From Mycobacterium scrofulaceum (GTDB lineage Bacteria; Actinomycetota; Actinomycetes; Mycobacteriales; Mycobacteriaceae), in NCBI RefSeq assembly GCF_002086735.1, contig NZ_MVIJ01000034.1:1-64000 (forward strand): 64,000 nt of DNA, in the 5' to 3' direction. A model generated the notes under the pieces. The model was given only the letters and a program-made list of their open reading frames with translations, ran no database searches and was not told the DNA's origin. The translations under genes were made by a program, and so were the position numbers. Positions 46,757 through 55,372 of the stretch are shown one piece after another; the first letter of the stretch is position 1; the number at the start of each line of letters is the position of its first letter.

Positions 46757-47838
46757 AAGTCGCATTCGACCATCACATCTTTTCTATGCAGCGGTATGGC
46801 GGGGTTTCACGCTACTTTGTCGAACTGGCGACGCGCCTGCCCGCCCAGGGCGTAGAGACGTCAGTCATCGCTCCCTTACATATCAACACCTACCTAGCAG
46901 CCGGCTTCGCCCGTAGCGTTGCACGTGGTAGGTTCGTGAATTCCGAGCTGAGCGTCATTCCCCTTGCAGTCGGCCTAACAAACCGGCTTGTTGCACCGCT
47001 GTCATGGCGAGGGGCCAGTCCCGACATCATCCATGAAACCTTCTTCTCCACCAAACCCTTTGGTAAGGGCCAGCGCCGCGTCGTGACGGTTTACGACATG
47101 ATTCACGAGCTCTTTATGCCTGAGGCCAAATTTGCGATAGCTGCGAAGCGCGCCGCTGTCGCCCGCGCCGATCACATAATCTGCATTTCGGAGAACACGC
47201 GCCAGGACCTGCTGCGGCTTCACGACGTCGATGCGGCACGAACCAGCGTTGTGCATCTCGGTTATTCGCTGACTGCGGGGGCAGAAGCGCCGCACATCGA
47301 CAGTGACGGACGCAGACCCACCCTCTTGTACGTAGGCCATCGCGGAGGCTACAAGAATTTCAAAACAGTACTGCATGCCTATGGCAGCTCACCGATCCTG
47401 CGCGAATTCGATCTAATAGCCTTCGGCGGGTACCCGCCACAGCGCGATGAGCAAAGCGAGATTAGTCGGCTGGGCATTACAGATCGGGTGCGTTTCGAGT
47501 CCGGCTCCGACCAAGAGCTGGCGGCACGCTACCGAGCGGCTGCCGCTTTTGTATACCCGTCGAAGTACGAGGGGTTCGGCATTCCTCCGCTTGAAGCCAT
47601 GAGCTATGGCTGTCCCGTCGTGTGCAGTACCGCGGGCCCAATTCCAGAAGTCGTCGGAGATGCCGGCGTCTACTTCGATCCGAACAGCGCCGATGAACTG
47701 CGCACGGCATTGGAGCATGTCGTGACCGCCGAGGAATTGCAGGCCGATCTGCGAGCACGTGGATACGCGCGCATTAAAACGTTTTCCTGGGACAGGTGCG
47801 CGGCGGAAACGGCAGCGATTTATCGCGAAATGATGTGA
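46753..47838 (+). CDS. GT4-family glycosyltransferase, copy 3
   Basis: 361 residues, third paralogue: MKVAFDHHIFSMQRYGG at the start, ENTRQDLLRLHD, and YPSKYEGFGIPPLEAMSYG. It is about twelve residues shorter than copies 1 and 2 owing to small deletions in the N-terminal half. The frame is intact although its partner gmd-like gene upstream is dead, so it may use a nucleotide sugar made by gmd/fcl or by the gene at 40710. Confidence 0.9.
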   Translation: MKVAFDHHIFSMQRYGGVSRYFVELATRLPAQGVETSVIAPLHINTYLAAGFARSVARGRFVNSELSVIPLAVGLTNRLVAPLSWRGASPDIIHETFFSTKPFGKGQRRVVTVYDMIHELFMPEAKFAIAAKRAAVARADHIICISENTRQDLLRLHDVDAARTSVVHLGYSLTAGAEAPHIDSDGRRPTLLYVGHRGGYKNFKTVLHAYGSSPILREFDLIAFGGYPPQRDEQSEISRLGITDRVRFESGSDQELAARYRAAAAFVYPSKYEGFGIPPLEAMSYGCPVVCSTAGPIPEVVGDAGVYFDPNSADELRTALEHVVTAEELQADLRARGYARIKTFSWDRCAAETAAIYREMM

Positions 47839-48031
47839 GCTCTGGCGCGGTGCGCTGCCGACGGACAGCGAAGCAGCGAAGCAGCGATAAACGCAAATCG
47901 CGGCTGCTGCTAATTAACAAAGCCGACCCGACACCACCATTCGAACAGTCAGTCGACAGCGGAGAGCAAATGAGAGCAGTGACCGGTACCCCCCACCTCG
48001 CCAACGCGCGGCGACTGCAAGGCTAGGACCC

Positions 48032-49309
48032 GTGACGAAATTCGCCCTCGCCGGGTATGGAACGCGCGGCGACATCGAGCCTTTGGCAGCTGTCGGGCGT
48101 GAACTGCTGCGCCGAGGGCACGAGGTGGCCATGGCGGTCCCGCCGGAATTGGCGGATTTCGCCGGGTCCGCCGGGCTCGCGGCTGTCCCGTACGGCCCGG
48201 AACTGCATGATTTTCTCGACGAAGAGTTCCTTCGCAACATGTGGGCGGAGTTCTTCCGGAGCATCTGGACGGTCCGCAGCCCGATCAGACTGATGCGCAA
48301 GGTGTGGGAGCCCCTCATCCGGCATTGGGGCGAGGTGAGTACGACGCTGACATCGCTCGCGGCCGGCGCCGACCTGCTCTGCACCGGCCTGAATTTCGAG
48401 CAGGCCGCCGCCAACGTCGCCGAGTTTTACGGCATTCCGTTGGCCACGCTCCATCACTTCCCGATGCGGGCAAACGGACAGCTCGTCCCGCGCGTGCCGG
48501 CGCCGCTGTTCCGCTCCAGCATGAAAACGGTCGAGTGGTTGTTTTGGCGCTCGACGAAGTGGGTCGAAAACGAACAGCGCCGCGAACTCGGCCTGCCCGC
48601 GGCCACGAAATCCTCGCCGCAACGGATCGCCGAACGCGGCTCGCTCGAGATTCAAGCCTATGACGAAGTCTGCTTTCCCGGCCTGGCCGCCGAATGGGCG
48701 AAATGGGGCGACCGACGGCCCTTTGTCGGTGCGCTGACGATGCAGTTGACCACCGACGCCGACGAGGACGTGGCGTCGTGGATCGCAGGCGGGTCGCCGC
48801 CGATCTGCTTCGGCACGGGCAGCATCCCGCTCGAATCGCCCTCCGCCACAGTCGAGATGATCAGCTCGGCGTGCGCGGCGTTGGGCGAGCGGGCGTTGTT
48901 GTGTTTCGGCGGAACCGACTTCAGCGAAGTGTCACATTCCGAGCACGTCAAGCTGGTGGGGGTGGTGAATTACGCGTCGGTCTTCCCAGCCTGCCGCGCG
49001 GTCGTTCACCACGGGGGTTCCGGCACCACCGCAGCGAGCCTGCGTGCCGGCGTCCCCACGTTGATCCTGTGGAGTTCGGCCGACCAACCGTACTGGGGCA
49101 ATCAGGTCAAGCGACTCAAGGTGGGAACCGCCCGGCGCTTCTCGCGGACCACAGAGAAATCGCTTGTGTCGGACCTCCGCGAGATCCTCGCCCCGGAGTA
49201 CGCGATTCGTGCCCGGGAACTCGCCGCCCGGATGACGACCCCCGCCGACAGTGTCGCAAGGGCCGCCGATCTGTTGGAAAAGGCCGCGCGGGAGAAGGGT
49301 TCCGGCTGA
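48032..49309 (+). CDS. gtfB: GPL glycosyltransferase, GT1-like (gtfB position)
   Basis: 425 residues: N-terminal acceptor domain (TKFALAGYGTRGDIEP), C-terminal donor domain with RAVVHHGGSGTTAASLRAG near residue 322. GTG start. This group (GtfA, GtfB, RtfA) decorates the GPL peptide with 6-deoxytalose or rhamnose. In M. avium complex the serovar-specific genes lie between gtfB and drrC; this gene occupies the gtfB place, hence the symbol, but GtfB (rhamnose to alaninol) is inferred from position rather than diagnostic residues. Convergent with the methyltransferase at 49319, with only 9 bp between. Confidence 0.85.
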   Translation: MTKFALAGYGTRGDIEPLAAVGRELLRRGHEVAMAVPPELADFAGSAGLAAVPYGPELHDFLDEEFLRNMWAEFFRSIWTVRSPIRLMRKVWEPLIRHWGEVSTTLTSLAAGADLLCTGLNFEQAAANVAEFYGIPLATLHHFPMRANGQLVPRVPAPLFRSSMKTVEWLFWRSTKWVENEQRRELGLPAATKSSPQRIAERGSLEIQAYDEVCFPGLAAEWAKWGDRRPFVGALTMQLTTDADEDVASWIAGGSPPICFGTGSIPLESPSATVEMISSACAALGERALLCFGGTDFSEVSHSEHVKLVGVVNYASVFPACRAVVHHGGSGTTAASLRAGVPTLILWSSADQPYWGNQVKRLKVGTARRFSRTTEKSLVSDLREILAPEYAIRARELAARMTTPADSVARAADLLEKAAREKGSG

Positions 49310-49318
49310 AGCGCGTCC

Positions 49319-50122
49319 TCAGCGCGCCGGCTTGATCAGCAAGCCCTGCCCGGTGGGCAGGGCGCAGATCTTCACGCCCAGGTCGTTCGCCACCGCGTCC
49401 ATGGCGCGACGTTGCTCGTCGCGGCCCCGATTGGCGTAATCGTCCAGGAGCACGAACGCTCCGGGTGTGAGCCGCGGCCAGAAATAACGCAGGGCGGCGA
49501 CTTCCGGTGGGGCGCAGTTCATATCGATGTGCAGGTAGGCGACGGCCGTCGCGTCGACCTCGTCGAGAGTCTCGGGAACCGCGCCCACGATGATGCGGTG
49601 GTTCTGCCACTCCGCGAAATTCGCGCGGACGCTTTCGACACCGCTGGCATACATCCCGTTGCGCAGGTGGTCTTCGCTGACTTCCAAGGCCCCGGCCCGG
49701 CGTTCGTTCTCGGTGACAAAGCGCGGGTCGATCCCGGCGAACGTATCGAGCAAATAGAACGTCTTGCCCAGCCGGTCCCAGTCCAGGTACTCCATGATGG
49801 CGCTGCTCAAGAACCCGTAACTCACGCCGCATTCCACGAAGTCACCGTCGAGCTTGCTGGCGCTGGCGGCCGCCCACAGACCCACGTGCACGCGCCACTG
49901 CCACTGGTACCAATCCTCTTTGCCCAGAGAGCGGGCGCCGCGCCGGTAGGCGCGCTGGAAGTCCGGATCGTCCAGGAACGCGTGATAGTTGTTGAACGTG
50001 ACCAGCGCGTCGTTGGCGTAAACGTCGGGAAGAATGGTGCGCGCGAGCCAGTACTCGGTGCGCACCCACCACATCCGCAGGCGGGTTCCGGTTGTCAGCC
50101 CTGTTGCCACGGCGGCAACCAT
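49319..50122 (-). CDS. TylF-type sugar O-methyltransferase
   Basis: 267 residues with the macrocin-O-methyltransferase-like signatures GDFVECGVSYGFLSS near residue 91, YLLDTFAGIDPRF, and the acidic metal/catalytic block YLHIDMNCAPPEV followed by GAFVLLDDYANRG. ATG start. It is more distant from the two other Mtf-type genes here than those are from each other. Likely methylates rhamnose or another sugar of the GPL. Which mtf (A-D) it matches cannot be told from sequence alone. Confidence 0.85.
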   Translation of the reverse strand: MVAAVATGLTTGTRLRMWWVRTEYWLARTILPDVYANDALVTFNNYHAFLDDPDFQRAYRRGARSLGKEDWYQWQWRVHVGLWAAASASKLDGDFVECGVSYGFLSSAIMEYLDWDRLGKTFYLLDTFAGIDPRFVTENERRAGALEVSEDHLRNGMYASGVESVRANFAEWQNHRIIVGAVPETLDEVDATAVAYLHIDMNCAPPEVAALRYFWPRLTPGAFVLLDDYANRGRDEQRRAMDAVANDLGVKICALPTGQGLLIKPAR

Positions 50123-50254
50123 AACACTGGCGGACAGCTCATCTGCGACAAACGCGACGGGCTCACCTGTTCACCCAGCCGGATGAGCAAAGCTGCTGAA
50201 ATCCAGGAAGTTTCAGCCACCCGTGCGCGCGCCAGGCAGTTAGCCCACTGCGGC

Positions 50255-51058
50255 CTACTTGCGCCACAACACGCCGGTGCCGTCGATCTCCACGATCTCC
50301 GCGGTCACGCCGTGCTTTGCGCGGTAGTCGGTCACCGCCTGTTCGCACGCCTTGATCGCGTGGTAGTCATCGACGATGCAGAATCCGCCGGGCGACAGCC
50401 GCGGATAGAGCGCATCGAGCGCCTGGATCGTCGACTCGTACAGGTCGCCGTCCAGCCGCAGCACGGAGATCCGATCGATCGGCGCATCCTGCAGCGTGTC
50501 CTTGAACCAGCCGGGGACGAACCGAACCTGGTCGTCGAGCAACCCGTAGCGCTCGAAATTGGCCCTGACTTCGGATTCGGGAATGCCGAGGATGCGCGCG
50601 TGCCGGTGCAGCGTAATCCCTTTGTCCTGCTTGTAGTTTGCGACGTCCGGGGGCGGCACGCCGGCGAACGAGTCGCACAGCCACACGCAACGCTTTTCGT
50701 CCCCGTTGGCGGCCAGCACTGCGCGCATCAAGATCGACGCCCCGCCGCGCCACACCCCACACTCGACCAGATCGCCGGGGACGTCTTCTTCCAGCACCGT
50801 CTCCACACAATGCTGCAGGCTGGTCAGCCGCTGCATGCCGATCATCGTCAGGGCGTCCGCCGGCCAGTCCAGTCCCAGGTCGCGAGCGTGCTTGTTGAAC
50901 GGCCGCTTGCGCACCAGCATCAGATTGCGCGTGCTGAACAAGGGGCGTCCCAAACGGTACCAACCCACCGGCACCAATTCGTCGTTGCCGTACCTGGTCA
51001 GGTCGCGTCGGAGCAAATCGAGGTATGCGAACCGCGTGTCGTGATCAGTCACGGCCAA
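50255..51058 (-). CDS. TylF-type sugar O-methyltransferase, paralogue 1
   Basis: 267 residues: GDLVECGVWRGGASILMRA near residue 88 (SAM binding), LCDSFAGVPPP, VLRLDGDLYESTIQALDALYP and GGFCIVDDYHAI carrying the metal-binding aspartates. Start is TTG 51058 or GTG 51052. Very close to the gene at 54263, including shared sequence upstream. A GPL rhamnose O-methyltransferase of the mtf group by family and place; position specificity unknown. Confidence 0.87.
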   Translation of the reverse strand: MAVTDHDTRFAYLDLLRRDLTRYGNDELVPVGWYRLGRPLFSTRNLMLVRKRPFNKHARDLGLDWPADALTMIGMQRLTSLQHCVETVLEEDVPGDLVECGVWRGGASILMRAVLAANGDEKRCVWLCDSFAGVPPPDVANYKQDKGITLHRHARILGIPESEVRANFERYGLLDDQVRFVPGWFKDTLQDAPIDRISVLRLDGDLYESTIQALDALYPRLSPGGFCIVDDYHAIKACEQAVTDYRAKHGVTAEIVEIDGTGVLWRK

Positions 51059-51098
51059 AACTGCCCCTTATCCCGCAAGTCAATAATCCCGGTCATGA

Positions 51099-51134
51099 GC
51101 CTAGACGGCCGCCAGGGCCGTCAATGCGTTTCGC
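51099..51134 (-). promoter_or_regulatory. Candidate promoter of the methyltransferase at 50255
   Basis: Minus strand reads TTGACG, 15 bases, TAGGCT, about 40 bp before the start codon. The same block, equally spaced, lies upstream of the paralogue at 54263. The spacer is short for a standard sigma-A promoter, but conservation outside the gene supports a function. Confidence 0.45.
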
Positions 51135-51193
51135 AGTCTATCCGCCAATCAGACCCGAATCGCCAACTTACCTCTCCGGACCACCGCAACAGC

Positions 51194-52477
51194 TCAGCGA
51201 CCACGCTCCGCGCCGGCGCGATCACAGCGGCCCGAGCGGGCGAAGCTCTCCAGCAGGTCGACGGCGCGCCCCACGCTCTCGGAGGGCTTGCTCATCCGGC
51301 CGGAGATCTCGCGCGCGCGAGCCGTGTACTCGGGGGCGAGGATCTTGCGCAGGTCCTTGACCAGCGTTTCGCGGGTGCTTGCCGAGAAACGCCGCGACGT
51401 GCCCACCTTCAACTGCTTGATGTGCGAGCCCCAGAACGGCTGGTCCCCCGCCGTCCACAGGATCAGCGTCGGTATCCCGGCCCGCAGGCCCGCGGCCGTG
51501 GTGCCCGAGCCGCCGTGGTGGACGACAGCGCGGCAGGAAGGGAAGATCTTCGTGTAGTTCACCACGCCCACCACCTTGACGTGGTCGGACTGCGGCACGC
51601 CGCTGAAGTCACTCCAGCCGGAGCAGACCAGCGCCCGCTCCCCCAGCTCCGCGCAGGCCGCGCTGATCAAGGCGACCGTGTCCGCCGGGGATTCGGCGAC
51701 CGGCATGCTCCCGAAACCGAAGCAGATCGGCGGCGTGCCCTTGGCGATCCACGACAACACCTCGTCGTCGGCGTCGGTGGTCAACTCCATCGTCAACGAG
51801 CCGACGAACGGCCGTTGGCCCTGCCATTTCGCCCACTCGGTCGCCAAACCGGGGAAGCACACCTCGTCGTAGGCCTGGATTTCCAACGACCCGCGTTCGG
51901 CGATCCGTCGTGGCGACGCCACCGAGGCGGTGGGCAGGCCGAGCTCCCGGCGCTGCCTGTCCTCGGCCTTCTTGTTCATCCGCCAGCACATCCAGTCGTA
52001 CACCGACATTCCGGTGCGGACCATCGGCCCGGGCAACCTGGGAATCAGCTCGCCGTTGGGCCGCATCGGGATGTAGTGCAGCGTGGCCATCGGGATCCCG
52101 TAATGATCCGCGACGTTGACCGCGAGGTCCTGATAGAGCTGGCCGCTGAACAGCAAATCGGCCCCCGCACCCACCGACATCAGCGACGCGCTCATTTCCT
52201 GCCAGTTGCGCAGCACGGGCTCCCAGGCGTCGCGCATCAACTTGACCGGCCCCCGCGCGAAATTCTTCCAGAAGTCGCGGATGAATTCGTCGCTCCAGAA
52301 GTCGTGCATATCGGGGCCGTACGCGATGGCCGAAAGCCCCACTTCCTGAGCCAGCTCAACGAGATTCGGCGGAACGGCCATGCGCACTTCGTGGCCCCTG
52401 CGCATCAGTTCTCGGCCGATAGCGAGGCACGGCTCGATATCGCCACGAGTCCCATAGCTTGCCACAGCAAATTTCAT
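51194..52477 (-). CDS. GPL glycosyltransferase, GT1-like
   Basis: 427 residues: MKFAVASYGTRGDIEP at the start, donor-binding RAVVHHGGSGTTAAGLRAG near residue 320, and FVGSLTMELTTDADDEVLSW in the linker. ATG start at 52477. One of three intact gtf genes here, which equals the number needed for the core GPL (GtfA for 6-deoxytalose on allo-Thr, RtfA for the second rhamnose, GtfB for alaninol). I cannot separate GtfA from RtfA by reading. Next gene downstream is the methyltransferase at 50255. Confidence 0.88.
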   Translation of the reverse strand: MKFAVASYGTRGDIEPCLAIGRELMRRGHEVRMAVPPNLVELAQEVGLSAIAYGPDMHDFWSDEFIRDFWKNFARGPVKLMRDAWEPVLRNWQEMSASLMSVGAGADLLFSGQLYQDLAVNVADHYGIPMATLHYIPMRPNGELIPRLPGPMVRTGMSVYDWMCWRMNKKAEDRQRRELGLPTASVASPRRIAERGSLEIQAYDEVCFPGLATEWAKWQGQRPFVGSLTMELTTDADDEVLSWIAKGTPPICFGFGSMPVAESPADTVALISAACAELGERALVCSGWSDFSGVPQSDHVKVVGVVNYTKIFPSCRAVVHHGGSGTTAAGLRAGIPTLILWTAGDQPFWGSHIKQLKVGTSRRFSASTRETLVKDLRKILAPEYTARAREISGRMSKPSESVGRAVDLLESFARSGRCDRAGAERGR

Positions 52478-52869
52478 CGCCCTGTAACCCTAATCACTTT
52501 TCCCGTGCGTGGGCAACTCTCGAGATAGAGTCTTTAGCCCCTAATTCCGGCCTCTCCCTTCCCGATTGGAATCGACTGGGTTTTCGCCGCATCGGACTGC
52601 GGTCGGCGGTCCGCGAGCGGACAGAATAACCACGATCAGCGGGCGTAGCCAGGTACGACGAAGCCAACTGCATCGGCCCTACCCCCCGACCTCGAACTAT
52701 GACAACCCCGGGCGCCGCGACGCGAGCCCAGGCGTCGTCGCCTGATCAGACATCAGTCTGCCAGACGATCGGTTCGATGTCTCCAGAAGGACGAACTGGG
52801 CGTGGCGCGGGCGCGATGGTCAAATGCGCTGGTCGACACGCACGCAGCCGGGGCCCCGGGACTGGGCGG
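52478..52869. other. Intergenic region between two gtf genes
   Basis: 392 bp without a credible gene. It contains the proposed promoter of the downstream gtf at 52487-52516 and otherwise nothing I can name. Confidence 0.6.
52487..52516 (-). promoter_or_regulatory. Candidate promoter of the gtf at 51194
   Basis: Minus strand: TTGCCC, 18 bases, TAGGGT (fits the mycobacterial TANNNT -10), ending nine bases before the ATG. If used, the transcript would be leaderless or nearly so. Confidence 0.4.
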
Positions 52870-54138
52870 TCAGGCGCGGCTCCGCGAGCTGGCAAACTTC
52901 TCCACCACGTCGGCAGCCTTGACGACGCTCTCGGCGGGCTTGGTCATGTGCCTGGCAATCTCGCGCGCCCGAAGGGCGTAGTCCGGGTCGAGTATCCGGC
53001 GCAGGTCCGCTACCAGCGTCTGGCGGGTGGTGGCCGAAAAGCGGCGCGTCGTACCGACTTTCAGTCGCTTCAGCTGCGCGCCCCAGATGGTCTGGTTGGC
53101 GTCCATAGACAAGATCAGCGTGGGCACTCCGGCGCGCAGGCTTGCCGCGGTGGTGCCCGAACCGCCGTGGTGGACAACCGCGCGACAGGCGGGAAACACC
53201 GTCGCATAATTCACCGCGCCAACCACCTTGACGTGGCCGGGAAGTGGCACGTCGCTGAAATCGCTCCAGCCGGCGCAAATCAGCGCCCGCTCGCCCAATT
53301 CCGCGGAGGCTCCGGCGATCATCTCGACCGTGTCGACCGGGGATTCGACCGGCATGCTGCCGAACCCGAAACAGATCGGCGGCGTTCCGGCGGCTATCCA
53401 CGACGCGACGTCGTCGTCGGCGCCCGTGGTCAATGCCATTGTCAACGGGCCGACAAATGGCCGCTGGTCCTCCCATTTCGCCCATTCGGCCGCCAGCCCG
53501 GGAAAGCAAACCTCGTCGTATGCCTGAATTTCCAGTGCTCCCCGCTCGGCGACGCGTCGCGGCGATGGATACGTCGCCCGCGGCAGCCCGAGTTCGCGGC
53601 GCTGCGTGTCCTCGACCTTCTTGTTGAGGCGCCAGGAGAACCAGTCGAACGCAGTCATCGCCGAACGCGCCAGCGGCGGTGGCAGCATCGAGACGACCTG
53701 ACCGTTCGGCCGCATGGGAACGTGATGCAGCGTGGCCAGGGGCATGTCGTAATACTCCGCGACGTTGGCTGCCGGTTCCTGATAACTCTGCCCGGTCAAC
53801 AGCAGGTCGGCCCCCCCGGCCACGGAGACCAGGGTCGTGCTCATCTGCGACCAGCACTGGTCGCTGAGGTCCCACATTTCGCGCCACATGCGTCTCATCT
53901 CCCGCACCCTGTAGAACGTGCTGAACAGCGACGTCCAGAAGTTGCGGTACAGGTCGAGCCAGGCCTGCGATTCCAGCCCGTACGAAACGGCCGGCAACCC
54001 CGCCGCCTCGGTGAAGGCGATGGAGTCGGGCGGAACCGCCATGCGCACGTCATGCCCCCTGTGGAGCAGCTCGCGTCCGACCACCACGGAAGGCTCGATA
54101 TCGCCGCGAGTTCCGTAGCTTGCCAGCACAAGTTTCAT
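52870..54138 (-). CDS. GPL glycosyltransferase, GT1-like
   Basis: 422 residues: MKLVLASYGTRGDIEP start, RAVVHHGGSGTTAASLRAG near residue 319, FVGPLTMALTTGADDDVASW in the linker. Close paralogue of the gtf genes at 51194 and 48032. ATG start. Together with the methyltransferase upstream (54263) it mirrors the gtf + mtf pair at 51194/50255, pointing to duplication of a gtf-mtf unit. GtfA or RtfA function is likely; the sequence alone does not tell which. Confidence 0.88.
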   Translation of the reverse strand: MKLVLASYGTRGDIEPSVVVGRELLHRGHDVRMAVPPDSIAFTEAAGLPAVSYGLESQAWLDLYRNFWTSLFSTFYRVREMRRMWREMWDLSDQCWSQMSTTLVSVAGGADLLLTGQSYQEPAANVAEYYDMPLATLHHVPMRPNGQVVSMLPPPLARSAMTAFDWFSWRLNKKVEDTQRRELGLPRATYPSPRRVAERGALEIQAYDEVCFPGLAAEWAKWEDQRPFVGPLTMALTTGADDDVASWIAAGTPPICFGFGSMPVESPVDTVEMIAGASAELGERALICAGWSDFSDVPLPGHVKVVGAVNYATVFPACRAVVHHGGSGTTAASLRAGVPTLILSMDANQTIWGAQLKRLKVGTTRRFSATTRQTLVADLRRILDPDYALRAREIARHMTKPAESVVKAADVVEKFASSRSRA

Positions 54139-54262
54139 CGCGAAAATCCAAGCCCTTCAGTTACGCCATCGGCGGCAATGATGCCCGGAGATCACTGTAA
54201 ATATCGACGAATCCCCGCATCGACCCGGCCGACTTCAGCGGGTATCAGTGCGGCGAGCGCGT

Positions 54263-55090
54263 TCACCCCTTACGCCAGAGCACCCCGGTGCCGTCGATCT
54301 CGACGATCTCCGCCGTCACACCGTGTTTCGTCCGGTAATCGGTGACGGCCTGCCGGCACGCGTCGATAGCGTGGTAGTCGTCGATGATGCAAAACCCACC
54401 CGGAGAGAGGCGCGGGTAGAGCGCGTCGAGCCCTTGAATGGTCGACTCGTAGAGGTCGCCGTCGAGCCGCAGGACGGCGATGCGGTCGATCGGGGCGTCG
54501 CACAGCGTGTCCTTGAACCATCCGGGGAGAAACCGAACCTGCTCGTCCAGCAACCCGTAGCGTTCGAAGTTCGCCCTGACTTGTGGCTCCGACACGGCCA
54601 GCACGCCGGCGGCCCGGTGCAGCCGAATCCCCTTGTCCGCTTTGTAGTGTGCGGTGTCAGGGGGCGGCACCCCCTCGAACGAATCGGCCAGCCAAACGCT
54701 GCGCTTCTTGTCGCCGTAGACCGCCAGCACGGCCCGCATCAGGATCGACGCCCCGCCGCGCCACACGCCGCATTCGACCAGATCGCCGGGAACGTCGTCT
54801 TCCAGCACCGTTTCCACGCAGCGCTGCAAACTCGTCAGCCGTTCCATGCCGATCATCGTCAGGGCGTCCGCCGGCCAATCGAGGCCGAGGCCGCGTGCGT
54901 GCGGATTGAAAGGTCGTTTGCGCACCAGCATGAATTTGCGGGTGCTGAAAACCGGGCGGCCGAAGTAGTTCCAACCGACGGGCACCAACTCGTCGCTGCC
55001 GTACCGGGTGAGGTTGCGCCGGAGCAGATCGAGGTAGGCCGATCGCGTGTCCACGAATGATGAGCGCGCATCGCGACCGGCAACGGTCAA
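54263..55090 (-). CDS. TylF-type sugar O-methyltransferase, paralogue 2
   Basis: 275 residues, very similar to the gene at 50255: GDLVECGVWRGGASILMRA, LADSFEGVPPP, VLRLDGDLYESTIQGLDALYP and GGFCIIDDYHAI. The N-terminus has eight extra residues; TTG start at 55090, the same type of start as its paralogue. Likely methylates another hydroxyl of a GPL sugar. Two near-identical enzymes may split the 3-O and 4-O (or 2-O) positions of rhamnose; this is inference. Confidence 0.87.
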   Translation of the reverse strand: MTVAGRDARSSFVDTRSAYLDLLRRNLTRYGSDELVPVGWNYFGRPVFSTRKFMLVRKRPFNPHARGLGLDWPADALTMIGMERLTSLQRCVETVLEDDVPGDLVECGVWRGGASILMRAVLAVYGDKKRSVWLADSFEGVPPPDTAHYKADKGIRLHRAAGVLAVSEPQVRANFERYGLLDEQVRFLPGWFKDTLCDAPIDRIAVLRLDGDLYESTIQGLDALYPRLSPGGFCIIDDYHAIDACRQAVTDYRTKHGVTAEIVEIDGTGVLWRKG

Positions 55091-55130
55091 GGCTTCCCCC
55101 TAGTTCGCACGAATTTCCTCCCGTTGATCA

Positions 55131-55165
55131 GCCTAGACGTCCGCCGAGGCCACCAATGGGTTTCG
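55131..55165 (-). promoter_or_regulatory. Candidate promoter of the methyltransferase at 54263
   Basis: Minus strand reads TTGGTG, 15 bases, TAGGCT, about 40 bp before the start codon, matching the block upstream of the paralogue at 50255 both in sequence and distance. Confidence 0.45.
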
Positions 55166-55372
55166 GATTTTTCCGTCATCCTCGTCACCGCCCGACCTCT
55201 CAATCCGAACCGGGTAGCCAACCCGTGCGCCCCGCCGCCTGACCACCGGTCAGCCACTATGGACCATCATATGCCCCAGACGAGACCGCTCCGGCGACAC
55301 GTCCCGGCGTGGTTTGCTGGATTCGCCGCCACTGCTCCTCGTAGGCACGGCAAAGCCGTCACTACGGTTCGA

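Noticed and set aside
47869..47890. GCGAAGCA repeated twice after the third GT4 gene
   Set aside because: Only two short copies; likely replication slippage without function.
49412..52528. A 1,038-codon plus-strand frame across several methyltransferase and gtf genes
   Set aside because: It covers three real minus-strand genes and their gaps and has no family resemblance.
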